Source: SIG603 sp964369225
Lineage (GTDB): Bacteria; Bacillota; Clostridia; Oscillospirales; Acutalibacteraceae
Direction: 5' to 3'
DNA: 64,000 nt
Assembly (NCBI GenBank): GCA_964369225.1
Contig: CAYJER010000001.1
Span: forward strand, 62,001 to 126,000
The notes beneath the pieces are model-generated. The model saw nothing but the letters and a program-made list of their open reading frames with translations. It did no database searches and had not been told where the DNA came from. A program made the translations under genes and the position numbers. Below, piece by piece: positions 34,311 to 43,284 of the stretch; within the stretch, counting starts at the first letter, position 1; the number at the start of each line of letters is the position of its first letter.

Positions 34311-35648
34311 TTAATATCCATAAACCTTTTTGTACTTTCTATAAAAGTAAATTGATACAATCATTGCTAGTAGCTCTGCCACAGGAACAGCAAGCCACAC
34401 ACCATTTAATTCAAATATTTTTGGAAGTATTAAGAGTGATATCACTAAGAAAACTAAACTTCTTGACACAGAAATAATCGCAGATATTTTCCCGTTTGAT
34501 AAAGATGTAAACATAGACGAAAAAAATATATTGAACCCCATAAATATGTAGGCTGGCAAGAATAACATTAGTCCATTTTTTGCCATCTCAAACGTTGAAC
34601 TTTCTCTTGATATAAACATTCCTATTGCCTGTTCAGAGAAAATAAATGTAAGTGCAATTACTAACACTGAAACTACCGTAACAATTTTAAGACTTTGATT
34701 CATTACCTTTTGTAGTGCTTTTGTGTTTTGCTCCCCATATTTATATGCAATAATTGGAGCGACCCCTAATGTGTATCCAAAATATATTCCATTTTGTAGC
34801 ATTTGTATATAAAGAATAACGCTAATCGCAGACACACCAGCATCACCTACCATATTCATTAATATAAAATTAAACATCATAGTAGTAATTGAAGTAGCTA
34901 GGTTTCCAACTAGTTCTGATGAACCATTAAACGTACTTTCAAATAGTGTTTTAAGTTTAAGTCTTGGCTTTACAAAATACAAAGTGCCTTTTCTATTGAA
35001 GAAAAAATAGAATAGACCTATAATTCCCGGAACAGAATTTCCTATACCTGTAGCAAGACCAGCTCCAGCTATTCCTAAATTTAGTAAATCATGAGAAATA
35101 AATACATAGTCTAGTATAATGTTAACTACTCCACCAGAAAGGCAAATTACAAGACCAAACGTAGGCCTACCAGCTGTTACCATAAAGGATTGAACAAACA
35201 CTTGAAAGAATATTGGAACTGTAAACCCAGCTAAACTTAACATATAATCTTTAGCGTATGGATATAAACTCTCGCTAACATTAAGTGTAGATAATATTTG
35301 TTCGGGAAAAATGAATACCACTGCACTGGAAATTGCACCTAAAACTGTGCCAATTAAAAACAAAACTGATAGAAACTCTCTTGCTTTATGGTTTTTTCCT
35401 TGCCCCATAAATTTTGCAATTACAGCATTACCACCTGTAGAAAACATCAAACCTACTGCCATAACAATTCCTAAAAGTGGCATAATTAAATTAACTGCCG
35501 CTAAGGCATCTTCTGCCACAAGATTAGCTACAAACATACCGTCTATAATTGTATATGTTGACATAAACAGCATCATAAACATGCTAGGTAATGTGTATAT
35601 TAATAGTGATTTCATATTAAACTCTTTTGCTAGTGGATTATTTGTCAT
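34311..35648 (-). CDS. MATE-family efflux transporter
   Basis: A 445-residue, about 12-helix transporter of the multidrug and toxin extrusion family (MepA-like branch). The first MatE half contains STYTIIDGMFVANLVAEDALAAVNL in pieces and STGGNAVIAKFMGQG; the second half repeats the fold with MLQNGIYFGYTLGVAPIIAYKYGEQN-type sequence. It exports cationic drugs or dyes with Na+ or H+. It overlaps the upstream MarR gene by 11 bases, so the regulator probably controls its own operon including this pump. Confidence 0.9.
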   Translation of the reverse strand: MTNNPLAKEFNMKSLLIYTLPSMFMMLFMSTYTIIDGMFVANLVAEDALAAVNLIMPLLGIVMAVGLMFSTGGNAVIAKFMGQGKNHKAREFLSVLFLIGTVLGAISSAVVFIFPEQILSTLNVSESLYPYAKDYMLSLAGFTVPIFFQVFVQSFMVTAGRPTFGLVICLSGGVVNIILDYVFISHDLLNLGIAGAGLATGIGNSVPGIIGLFYFFFNRKGTLYFVKPRLKLKTLFESTFNGSSELVGNLATSITTMMFNFILMNMVGDAGVSAISVILYIQMLQNGIYFGYTLGVAPIIAYKYGEQNTKALQKVMNQSLKIVTVVSVLVIALTFIFSEQAIGMFISRESSTFEMAKNGLMLFLPAYIFMGFNIFFSSMFTSLSNGKISAIISVSRSLVFLVISLLILPKIFELNGVWLAVPVAELLAMIVSIYFYRKYKKVYGY

Positions 35649-36099
35649 CTTCTGCCTCTCTCATCTTTTCATTGTAAATAGTCTCGGATAAAAACTCTAG
35701 CATATCACACATTCTATTCACCTTTTTATCGCCATATTTCACTCGAAGCATTTTAACAGCTTTATTCTCAACATGTTTATCTTCCTCTGAATAAAAGCTA
35801 TTTTTAGGATTGGTAGAAAGATAATATACCCTTTTATCTTTTTCGCTTTGAGTTCTTATTATATACCCTTTCTTGCACAGCTCGTTTATCTTTTGTGTTA
35901 CTGCTGGTCTTGTGATTTTAAGCAAATCTGCAATCTGAGAAGAAGTATATCTATTAGGATGTGCTTCTATTATATTCAAATACAATGTATCATGATATGA
36001 TAAATTACTCGTTTCTCTTGTTTTATAAGCGTGTGCTAGTTCAGCAATCGCAGTATCGTGAATTAATTTATCTATCACTTTTATTAATCTTTCTTTCAT
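35638..36099 (-). CDS. MarR-family transcriptional regulator
   Basis: A 153-residue winged-helix protein. The helix-turn-helix is SSQIADLLKITRPAVTQKIN near residues 55-74, followed by the wing RTQSEKDKRVYYLS. It is cotranscribed with, and overlaps, the MATE pump gene. MarR proteins normally repress such pumps until a ligand binds. The promoter region between the -10 and the ribosome binding site is rich in TTAATT palindromes, including AGTAATTAATT and AGTAGTTAATT, plausible autoregulatory sites. Confidence 0.9.
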   Translation of the reverse strand: MKERLIKVIDKLIHDTAIAELAHAYKTRETSNLSYHDTLYLNIIEAHPNRYTSSQIADLLKITRPAVTQKINELCKKGYIIRTQSEKDKRVYYLSTNPKNSFYSEEDKHVENKAVKMLRVKYGDKKVNRMCDMLEFLSETIYNEKMREAEDDK

Positions 36100-36159
36100 A
36101 ATTGCTCCTTTTTAAGTATTTTAAATTAACTACTTTTAATTAATTACTTATATTTAATT

Positions 36160-36188
36160 ATTATACCTTAACTATTTATATTTGTCAA
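36160..36188 (-). promoter_or_regulatory. Consensus promoter of the MarR-MATE operon
   Basis: A perfect TTGACA (36188-36183), a 17-base spacer and a perfect TATAAT (36165-36160). Such a strong promoter suits repression by the encoded MarR protein. Confidence 0.88.
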
Positions 36189-36190
36189 GC

Positions 36191-36236
36191 AAAAACCTAA
36201 ATTAGATTAATTAATTTATCTAACTTAGGTTTTTTT
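36191..36236 (-). terminator. Terminator of the orphan ABC ATPase, abutting the next promoter
   Basis: ACCTAA plus TTAGAT pairs with ATCTAA plus TTAGGT around a short AT loop, with A- and T-runs on both sides, so it can work in both directions. Its U-run ends two bases before the -35 TTGACA of the MarR promoter. Confidence 0.88.
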
Positions 36237-36240
36237 ATAA

Positions 36241-36891
36241 TTAATTTTCTATTGTGCTAGAAATAATCTTACCGTGATCTAGTTCTGTTACAGTATCACA
36301 CAAAGTAGAAATATCTTCCTTATTATGGCTTGCTAGAAGAATAGTTTTCCCGTTTTCTTTTAGATTTAACAACAAGGCTCTCATGTCTTGAACCCCCTGA
36401 TTATCTAGCCCGTTCATAGGCTCATCAAGTATTAGTATTTCAGGATTTTCCATTATTGCCTGTGCTATTCCTAAACGCTGTTTCATTCCTAACGAATACT
36501 TTCTTACATGTTTTTTATCGTCGGGGTCTAGTCCTACTAGCTCAATTGTTTCACGGATAGTATATCTATCTGCTTTTTTATTTATGTCTGCTAGCATTTT
36601 TAGGTTTCTGTAGCCTGAATACGAACCTAAAAAACCAGGAGTTTCAATGATTATTCCTATGTTCTTTGGAATGTTTATGTCTTTTTGCAAGCGTTTTCCA
36701 TCTACAATAATTATTCCTGTATCAAGATACATAAGTCCGCAGATACATTTCATTAACACAGTTTTTCCAGATCCATTTCTACCTATTATTCCGTGAATTT
36801 TGCCTTTTTCAAAGTTTAAGCTTACGTTATCTAAAGCCCTTTGTGCTTTAAAACACTTCGTTGCTTCTTCAATTTCAATTATATTGCTCAT
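36241..36891 (-). CDS. Orphan ABC transporter ATP-binding protein (BcrA-like)
   Basis: A 216-residue ABC ATPase. Walker A is IGRNGSGKTVLM, the signature is KYSLGMKQRLGIAQ, Walker B is ILILDEPMNGLD and the switch histidine is in LLASHNKED. The SLGMKQR signature and the short C-terminus match the bacitracin/lantibiotic-export (BcrA/CcmA) branch. No permease gene lies on either side: a terminator follows and a promoter precedes, so it is monocistronic. It may work with a permease encoded elsewhere. AGGAGG lies before the start. Confidence 0.88.
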   Translation of the reverse strand: MSNIIEIEEATKCFKAQRALDNVSLNFEKGKIHGIIGRNGSGKTVLMKCICGLMYLDTGIIIVDGKRLQKDINIPKNIGIIIETPGFLGSYSGYRNLKMLADINKKADRYTIRETIELVGLDPDDKKHVRKYSLGMKQRLGIAQAIMENPEILILDEPMNGLDNQGVQDMRALLLNLKENGKTILLASHNKEDISTLCDTVTELDHGKIISSTIEN

Positions 36892-36928
36892 ATTATCCTC
36901 CTTTTATTTAGTTATATTTTACATTTTA

Positions 36929-36957
36929 ATTATATCAAATATTTTCATAATATGCAA
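36929..36957 (-). promoter_or_regulatory. Promoter of the orphan ABC ATPase
   Basis: TTGCAT (36957-36952), 17 bases, TATAAT (36934-36929). Confidence 0.78.
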
Positions 36958-36968
36958 GCGTTTTGTGT

Positions 36969-36987
36969 AATCTTAATAAAATCTTAA
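36969..36987 (-). promoter_or_regulatory. Two TTAAGATT-type direct repeats, 11-bp register
   Basis: AATCTTAA on the plus strand at 36969 and 36980, 11 bp apart, starting 12 bp from the outer end of the -35. Motif, period and distance are the same as upstream of the lipoprotein gene at 34267-34296. Confidence 0.6.
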
Positions 36988-37224
36988 GAAACAGCCCCTT
37001 TAAATGCTTGTAACATTACAAAGGAGCCGTCTTACTTATTAGTTAATTAGTTGTCTTTTTCAAACACGGCATAAGTCCTAGTGAATACAGAAAGATGAAA
37101 TATCAATTATACAATAGCACCCATAAATAAACTTATACTTACAAAGCTGTTTTGTGTAAACTTACAGCAAAACAGTTTTTGTTTTGTTCAACATTACAAA
37201 ATGCAAAATATTGTATATTTTAGC

Positions 37225-37253
37225 TTGAAACATGGAATATTTTCTGTTAAAAT
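37225..37253 (+). promoter_or_regulatory. Promoter of the second giant beta-helix protein
   Basis: TTGAAA (37225-37230), 17 bases, TAAAAT (37248-37253). Transcription would start near 37260, which rules out the upstream ATG at 37201. Upstream (37148-37180) lies an inverted repeat CTGTTTTG/CAAAACAG followed by TTTTT. The rest of the 393-base gap (36988-37147) shows only a small TTGTAA/TTACAA palindrome near 37010. Confidence 0.72.
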
Positions 37254-37284
37254 TAAGATAAATATTTTTAATGGAGGAATTGAA

Positions 37285-40200
37285 ATGGCAAGCAAATTAA
37301 AAAAAGGTCTTTCACTGTGTTTGGCAGGTTCGCTAATGGTATCTAGTATGGCGTTAACTACACCATTAGTTCAAGCAGTTGAAGCTGGACAAGAATTAGT
37401 AGTCGATAGCATTATTGACTTTGAGCGAGAGGAACATATCGACTGGTTTACCCCTGTCAGCACTAATCTTGGAACAGAGCAAATCACAGTAAGTCCAACA
37501 GACCCTGAAGATGATGTATTCAATGTCACAAGGTATTGGGGAGAGTTAGGTGATGACAACAAGTACCCGACTGGTGACTCAAAGTTCGATTACGACAAGA
37601 CCTTTTCAGAGGTACAAACAGGTAAAGTGGTTTCATTTTATATGTATGACCAAGGACCTGACACTTCCACCCAAGGTGTAATGCAACTTATTGGAACTAA
37701 CGGACAAAGTTCGCTAAACGAAGTCTATTTTGGTATTAAAGTAGGTTCAGACCACAAAACTACTTACTGGGTTCGTGCAAAACAAACCGGTGTTTCAGGT
37801 GGAATTGATCAAATGCTAAATTTTGATGTTGAAAGAACAGAGGGTTGGCATAAGTTCTCAGCCGACTATTCAGTTGCTGGACAAATAACATTCATGGTTG
37901 ATGACAACGAGGAAAAAGCTATTACAATCACAGGTAACAATAGCGACATTCCATCTTTTAACCAAATGTCATTTGCTGATTTTTGGTATGACAGAAGATA
38001 TCCTGTGAACCCACAACAAGAAGTTTATATAGACGATATTCAAATTGCGCATTATGAAGAGTCTGATGAAGAAGAAGAGCCTTCTAGCCAAATCACTCCA
38101 TCTAAACCTATTACATATGATTTAGAGAACTTGTTTGGTTTTACTCCAATTGATGGCAAAGAAAGTTATACAAACTATGAGTATTCTTTCAACGGAACAA
38201 ACTATACAGATTGTACTGCTAATCCACAACCAATTCCTAATGAGGACTTTGCAGTTGGTTCAGTTTATGTAAGACTAAAGCAAAGTGCGATGGATCAACC
38301 ACTTAATCCTCCACTAACTAACGATGTAGCTTTCACAAAATCAGATGACATTATTCTTGATTTTGAAACAAGCGATCAAGCAGCTTATTTTACAGAGTAT
38401 GACAACAAGCCAGATCCAGCTTTAAACCCTGACAACTATTTAAGCGGTTTTAATGGTCTTGAGTTCTTTAGCTATGGTAACTTTTTACATGTTGATAAAT
38501 TAGTTATGGATAACCCAGACAGCACATTACTAGACCCAGAAGATGGTTTAGTTAAAGGCAAATATCTAAGCATGTGGATATATGACCATAATGATGGAGT
38601 TGCAAAAACTTATTTCCAAATTGCAAACTCAACTTTAAACGGACATGCTACTAAACCTCAAGAGAGCAAAGGCGACTTTATGTTCTTTGGTTTCTCTGAA
38701 ACAAATCAATATTATTTTGCCAGAGACGAGGTAGGTTATATCCAACCACAAAATATTAAACGTACAGAGGGTTGGCATTTAGTAACATGGGACTACACAG
38801 ATGGTGAAAACGTTGTACTTTCTGTTGATGGAACTGTTTTAGCTACAACAAAAATGGAAGGCTTTGACTATATCACTATAAACGATTTTAAAGGTGGTAC
38901 AGAAAGCAATGGTAAAATAGATGATTTAAGCATCTCTTCTACTCCTGAAAGTATACATACCCTTAAAGCTCCTACAAACCCAGTGGTAGACAACGAAAAC
39001 AAGACTTTTGGATTTAGTTTTGTTCCGGGTTACACAAATATAGCTGATTATGAGTACAGCACAGACCGTGGTGAAACATGGAGTTCTTGTACTGCTAATC
39101 CACAACCTGTAGGCGGACAAGCTTATTTAGCAGGTGAAGTTTTAGTAAGAATTAAGGCTATTGACGGAGTTAAGGCTGGTTCAATCCTTCAAAATGATGA
39201 GGAGTTCATTAGCAACACTAACATTCTTTTTGATGAATTGCAACAAGAAATTAGCTTTGCAGAGTCTTTCTTTGTTCCAAACTTAGAGCAAGACGAGGCG
39301 TTCACAGCCTATCAAACCGCTTTAGCTAATGCAAAGACTATAACAGAAAATGAAGACGACGAGCAACTTTTAGCAGATACCCTTACTGCTCTTAAAGCTA
39401 CATATGATGCTCTTAGTGTAAATCTTGAAAACTACACAAGATACGAGTTTGAAAAAGGCGAAGACGATTTAAACCCACTTATCTGCACAACAGGCTCTAT
39501 GACTAAAGGTGAAGTTCTTACTTCTTTTGGTAAAGATGAGTTCGACTATTACACCGACAAAGCTGGTGTTGAACTGCATTATGAAGATGTAAATGGTCTA
39601 TACGAAGGCGAACTTTTATACTCTTTCCCACAAGATATTGATAACAAAATAGTTTCATTAGCTTGGTACGGTGTGGCACAAGTTTACGCTACAACAGAGA
39701 TTAAAATTTCAGACTCAAATGGCAACTACATAGGTTTCCAATCACTTCCTGGCAACCAAACAAGATACCAATTAGTAACCTCTATGAATGGTATTGTCAA
39801 GTCAGAAGAAATCGAGATAAGAAGACTAAACCTACAACACAATTTCTATTGGGATATGGCTAACAATGGAACAAGTGTTAAATTCTATTTTGACGAGCGT
39901 CTAGTTGGCGAACTAGAGGGAATGACTTCATTTAACCAAATCTCTGTAAATGTTACAGGCGGAACAAACGCAGATGAGTCAACTATAGTAGACCGCCTAG
40001 AAATTATAGAGAAAAATCCTGTAGAATCAATTGCAATAGCAGACGAATCAGTGCAAATTGGTTATTTTGAAACATATGATATGCCAAAACCATTGCTTAC
40101 AATTGATGCTAAGTATGACGACTACCAAACAACAGATATACTTAAATTTACTTCATCTGATGAAAATGTAGTGTATGTTACAGACGGCGGTTCAGCAGAG

Positions 40201-42948
40201 GGCGCAAGCTTTGGAACTGCAACTGTCACAGTATCCACCGATGGTGGCGCTTCTGACTCTGTTGAGATTGAAGTTAAAGACTTTAAGATTGAAGATTTAT
40301 ACGCTACATCTTCTCCAATTATTGATGTAATTGCTATGGGCGCTCCAGGGCAAGACACAAATAATTCTCTTCCTGTTGAAGAGCTAAAAGAATTAACACT
40401 AGATGTTAACGAGTCAAAAGTTGTAAACACTGTTATTACTCCTAGCAATGCAACAGCAAGACTAGTTGAGTGGACAAGTAGCAACGAAAATGTGGCATTT
40501 GTGAAAGATGGTCTTGTAACTGGTGTAAACTATGGTGAGGCTACAATCACACTTAAATCTCAAGATGATACAAACATAACTTATTCATTTAAAGTAATTG
40601 TTCAGCCTGATAATTTTGAGAACGGACAAGAAATATTTGTTGCAACAGATGGCGACGACATTACTGGCGACGGCTCAATGGAAAATCCATTTGCATCTAT
40701 CGAGAGAGCAAGAGACGAGGCTAGAGTTCTTAATGGTCTACTTCCTACAGATGGTATTGTTATCTACTTTAGAGAGGGTTCATATTCTGTATTTGAATCT
40801 ATTGAATTTAACGACCAAGATTCTGGTACTGCATCAGCTCCAATCAGATACGCAGCATATGGCGATGAAAAAGTAACTTTTGCTGGCGGCGCAAGCTTTA
40901 GCACAGCAGACATGGAAAAAGTTACAAGCAGTGATATTATGTACGATAGACTACCTAGCACAGCTCAATCTAACGTTTACATGATAGACCTAGACGAAAT
41001 GGGAATTAAAAACAGAGACCTACAAGTTGTAGGACACAGTTCAGGCGGACTATCACAAATGGGAGACGTATTCGCAGACTTTAACTTCTCATTACCGTAT
41101 TTCTCAGTTAGCCTAAACGGCGACCCTATGACACTTTCAAGATATCCAAACGAAGGATATATTAAGACTACTACTATAATAAACGAAGGTAGCAATTCAC
41201 GTGAGTGGATGGCTGACTCAGTTGCAAAAGATCCATCACTAGCATATCAAGAGGGTGATGAAGAAGACACATTTATCTTTACAAGTAATTCACTCTCTAG
41301 CATAAAACTAGCTTCTTGGAGCGAGTCAATAGGCGGACAATATGGCGCATGGATGCTAGGCTATTGGGGACAAGTTTACTCTGATCAAACTGTACCTATT
41401 GAATCTATCAATTCAAACGCAATCACTTCAGGTTTAATTAGCCACTATACTCCTAAGGCTGGCTCACAATTCTATGTTTATAACCTAATTGAAGAGCTTG
41501 ACATTGCTGGCGAGTGGTACATAGATCAAGCAGATGATGGAAACATCACACTTTATTTCTTCCCACCAACTGGAACAGATATGGCAGATGACTCAAATGT
41601 AATAGCTATACCTACACTTGATGAAGTTATGATAGAAATGTATCAATCAGATTACATCACATTTAACGGAATTAACTTCTCTTCTATGAATAAAGGTGTA
41701 GTTTCAATCACAGGTGGTACAAACAACGTTATCAGAAAAGCAGATATTGATAACATAGCTGGTAAACTAGGTTCTATTGCTGATTCTTCAAACGAGATAT
41801 CTAAATTCAACGGATTTGAAATGTGCGACATTGAAAATATCGATGGTGGTATATCTCTAAATGCTGGAGATCACGACACTCTTGAAAGAGGATATAACTA
41901 CATTGAAAACTGCTCATTCTATAATTTCTCAATGCAAAACAGAAGTTATAACCCAGCTGTAAACCTAAATGGTGTAGGTAACAGAGTTACAAATACACAT
42001 TTTGAAAATTCACCACATAATGTTATTATGTTCTCAGGACCTGAAAGTATTATAGAGTTCAGTGAGTTCACAGACCTTGTAAATGAGGCTGGAGACCAAG
42101 GTGTTATTTATACAGGTAGAGACACTCTAAACCGTGGCACAGTCATAAGAAACAACTATTTCCATGATATCCACAGAGGTTCAGGCGTTGACAACTCTGC
42201 AATATACCTAGATGATGCTAAGGCTGGTGTATTGATCACAGACAACATATTTGAGAGCCTAACAACAGGTGTTGCTGCCGGTGGCGGACGTGATATTGTT
42301 GTAATCGGAAACACCTTTATAAACGTGGAAACTGGTGTTGGTTCAGCGCCTTTCTGCTATGTATTTGGTTATCATATCCATAACACTGCATTAGGACTAT
42401 ACACAAATTCACATGATCCATCACAAGTAACAACAGTTGATTGGTCTAATCCTGATGGTCCTTACGGCAGATTTGAGCATCTATATTATGCACTAGATGA
42501 CGAATTCCAATATGGTAAATATTCTAAAATGATAGATAATACATTTATCAACCTAGAGAATCACTTAAACACTTCAGACAGAGAGCTAGAGCCTAATCGT
42601 TGGTCAAAACCGTGGTTAGTAATGCCATATCTTGATCAATTAGAGTTAATCGATAGCTGGTATTTCGACAAAAACAATGAGCTAAGTGACGGCAACGGAA
42701 ACGACGATGCAAGCTACCTTGTACACTATGATGTAAACATCGAAGTAGAGGGCATGGGAAAAGTTTCAGGCGACGGAACTGACTTAATCAAAGAGACAGT
42801 AAGAAAAGTTTCAGCAGAAGCTTCACAAGGTTATGAGTTTGTTAAATGGGTAGATAGCACAGGAAAAACAGTTAGCGAAAATCCTGTTTACATCTTCACA
42901 GTTAATTCAGACGTAAACCTAACAGCTGTATTCGCTCCACAAAATTAA
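37285..42948 (+). CDS. Giant secreted beta-helix glycan-active protein without dockerin
   Basis: 1887 residues from ATG with GGAGG ten bases upstream. It is a paralogue of the protein at 27214-32703. Rough layout: signal peptide 1-34; LamG-like module 40-270; second LamG-like module 350-560, with a repeated YEYS-type strand segment after each; helical FIVAR-like stretch 640-720; third LamG-like part 720-900; BIG2-like pair 910-1110; right-handed beta-helix opening IFVATDGDDITGDGS and continuing to about 1800; one C-terminal InlB-type repeat ending VNLTAVFAPQN. The beta-helix resembles GH141-type enzymes. It has neither cohesin nor dockerin and no cell-wall anchor, so it is probably released or bound by its sugar-binding modules. 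Confidence 0.78.
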   Translation: MASKLKKGLSLCLAGSLMVSSMALTTPLVQAVEAGQELVVDSIIDFEREEHIDWFTPVSTNLGTEQITVSPTDPEDDVFNVTRYWGELGDDNKYPTGDSKFDYDKTFSEVQTGKVVSFYMYDQGPDTSTQGVMQLIGTNGQSSLNEVYFGIKVGSDHKTTYWVRAKQTGVSGGIDQMLNFDVERTEGWHKFSADYSVAGQITFMVDDNEEKAITITGNNSDIPSFNQMSFADFWYDRRYPVNPQQEVYIDDIQIAHYEESDEEEEPSSQITPSKPITYDLENLFGFTPIDGKESYTNYEYSFNGTNYTDCTANPQPIPNEDFAVGSVYVRLKQSAMDQPLNPPLTNDVAFTKSDDIILDFETSDQAAYFTEYDNKPDPALNPDNYLSGFNGLEFFSYGNFLHVDKLVMDNPDSTLLDPEDGLVKGKYLSMWIYDHNDGVAKTYFQIANSTLNGHATKPQESKGDFMFFGFSETNQYYFARDEVGYIQPQNIKRTEGWHLVTWDYTDGENVVLSVDGTVLATTKMEGFDYITINDFKGGTESNGKIDDLSISSTPESIHTLKAPTNPVVDNENKTFGFSFVPGYTNIADYEYSTDRGETWSSCTANPQPVGGQAYLAGEVLVRIKAIDGVKAGSILQNDEEFISNTNILFDELQQEISFAESFFVPNLEQDEAFTAYQTALANAKTITENEDDEQLLADTLTALKATYDALSVNLENYTRYEFEKGEDDLNPLICTTGSMTKGEVLTSFGKDEFDYYTDKAGVELHYEDVNGLYEGELLYSFPQDIDNKIVSLAWYGVAQVYATTEIKISDSNGNYIGFQSLPGNQTRYQLVTSMNGIVKSEEIEIRRLNLQHNFYWDMANNGTSVKFYFDERLVGELEGMTSFNQISVNVTGGTNADESTIVDRLEIIEKNPVESIAIADESVQIGYFETYDMPKPLLTIDAKYDDYQTTDILKFTSSDENVVYVTDGGSAEGASFGTATVTVSTDGGASDSVEIEVKDFKIEDLYATSSPIIDVIAMGAPGQDTNNSLPVEELKELTLDVNESKVVNTVITPSNATARLVEWTSSNENVAFVKDGLVTGVNYGEATITLKSQDDTNITYSFKVIVQPDNFENGQEIFVATDGDDITGDGSMENPFASIERARDEARVLNGLLPTDGIVIYFREGSYSVFESIEFNDQDSGTASAPIRYAAYGDEKVTFAGGASFSTADMEKVTSSDIMYDRLPSTAQSNVYMIDLDEMGIKNRDLQVVGHSSGGLSQMGDVFADFNFSLPYFSVSLNGDPMTLSRYPNEGYIKTTTIINEGSNSREWMADSVAKDPSLAYQEGDEEDTFIFTSNSLSSIKLASWSESIGGQYGAWMLGYWGQVYSDQTVPIESINSNAITSGLISHYTPKAGSQFYVYNLIEELDIAGEWYIDQADDGNITLYFFPPTGTDMADDSNVIAIPTLDEVMIEMYQSDYITFNGINFSSMNKGVVSITGGTNNVIRKADIDNIAGKLGSIADSSNEISKFNGFEMCDIENIDGGISLNAGDHDTLERGYNYIENCSFYNFSMQNRSYNPAVNLNGVGNRVTNTHFENSPHNVIMFSGPESIIEFSEFTDLVNEAGDQGVIYTGRDTLNRGTVIRNNYFHDIHRGSGVDNSAIYLDDAKAGVLITDNIFESLTTGVAAGGGRDIVVIGNTFINVETGVGSAPFCYVFGYHIHNTALGLYTNSHDPSQVTTVDWSNPDGPYGRFEHLYYALDDEFQYGKYSKMIDNTFINLENHLNTSDRELEPNRWSKPWLVMPYLDQLELIDSWYFDKNNELSDGNGNDDASYLVHYDVNIEVEGMGKVSGDGTDLIKETVRKVSAEASQGYEFVKWVDSTGKTVSENPVYIFTVNSDVNLTAVFAPQN

Positions 42949-42960
42949 ATACAATAATAA

Positions 42961-42994
42961 AAAGAAGCGATGTGATTTTTCACATTGCTTCTTT
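42961..42994 (+). terminator. Terminator of the second giant protein gene
   Basis: AAAGAAGCGATGTGA pairs with TCACATTGCTTCTTT (one G-T pair) around a short T-rich loop, 12 bases after the stop. Confidence 0.88.
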
Positions 42995-43042
42995 GAATTT
43001 AATATAGTATATTGCGTTATCTAAAACTTGACATTTTAGGAA

Positions 43043-43187
43043 TGTAGAGGACGGAAAACCCGTCCCCTACATTAATTTGTTCGTTTTAACAAATTAATGT
43101 TAAAATAAATATCCTAAGAGGTACGTCTGGTCTCCGTGCCCTCACAAAACTGGGAGTTTATCCATACTTCTCGGGAGGGCGGAGACC
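43043..43187. repeat. Palindromic intergenic repeat, copy E (composite)
   Basis: A short hairpin TGTAGAGGACGG / CCGTCCCCTACA (43043-43071) is followed by the TTAATTTGTTCGTTTTAAC module and ATCCTAAGAGGTACGTCTGG. A second inverted pair GGTCTCCG...GCCCTC / GAGGGC...GGAGACC (43129-43187) completes it. These modules occur in other orders at copies A, B, C1 and F. The 336-base gap has no gene. Confidence 0.8.
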
Positions 43188-43237
43188 CTTACCTTGCAAT
43201 ATTTTAACAAATTTATCTTTATCCGCACAAAATTTTT

Positions 43238-43284
43238 ATTTAAAATCCGCAGGAATTTTCACATCAACTTTTCACTCTTCACTA
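43238..43284 (-). terminator. Repeat-borne terminator after acr3
   Basis: Minus strand: after the acr3 stop comes AGTGAAGAGTGAAAAGTTGA, then TGTGAAAATTCC-TGC-GGATTTT. The same arrangement follows prmA at 47265-47306, so this looks like a mobile or recurrent terminator module. Confidence 0.55.

Noticed and set aside
37201..37284. Longer start for the second giant protein
   Set aside because: A promoter with TTGAAA and TAAAAT lies inside that extension, and the ATG at 37285 has GGAGG and opens directly into a signal peptide.
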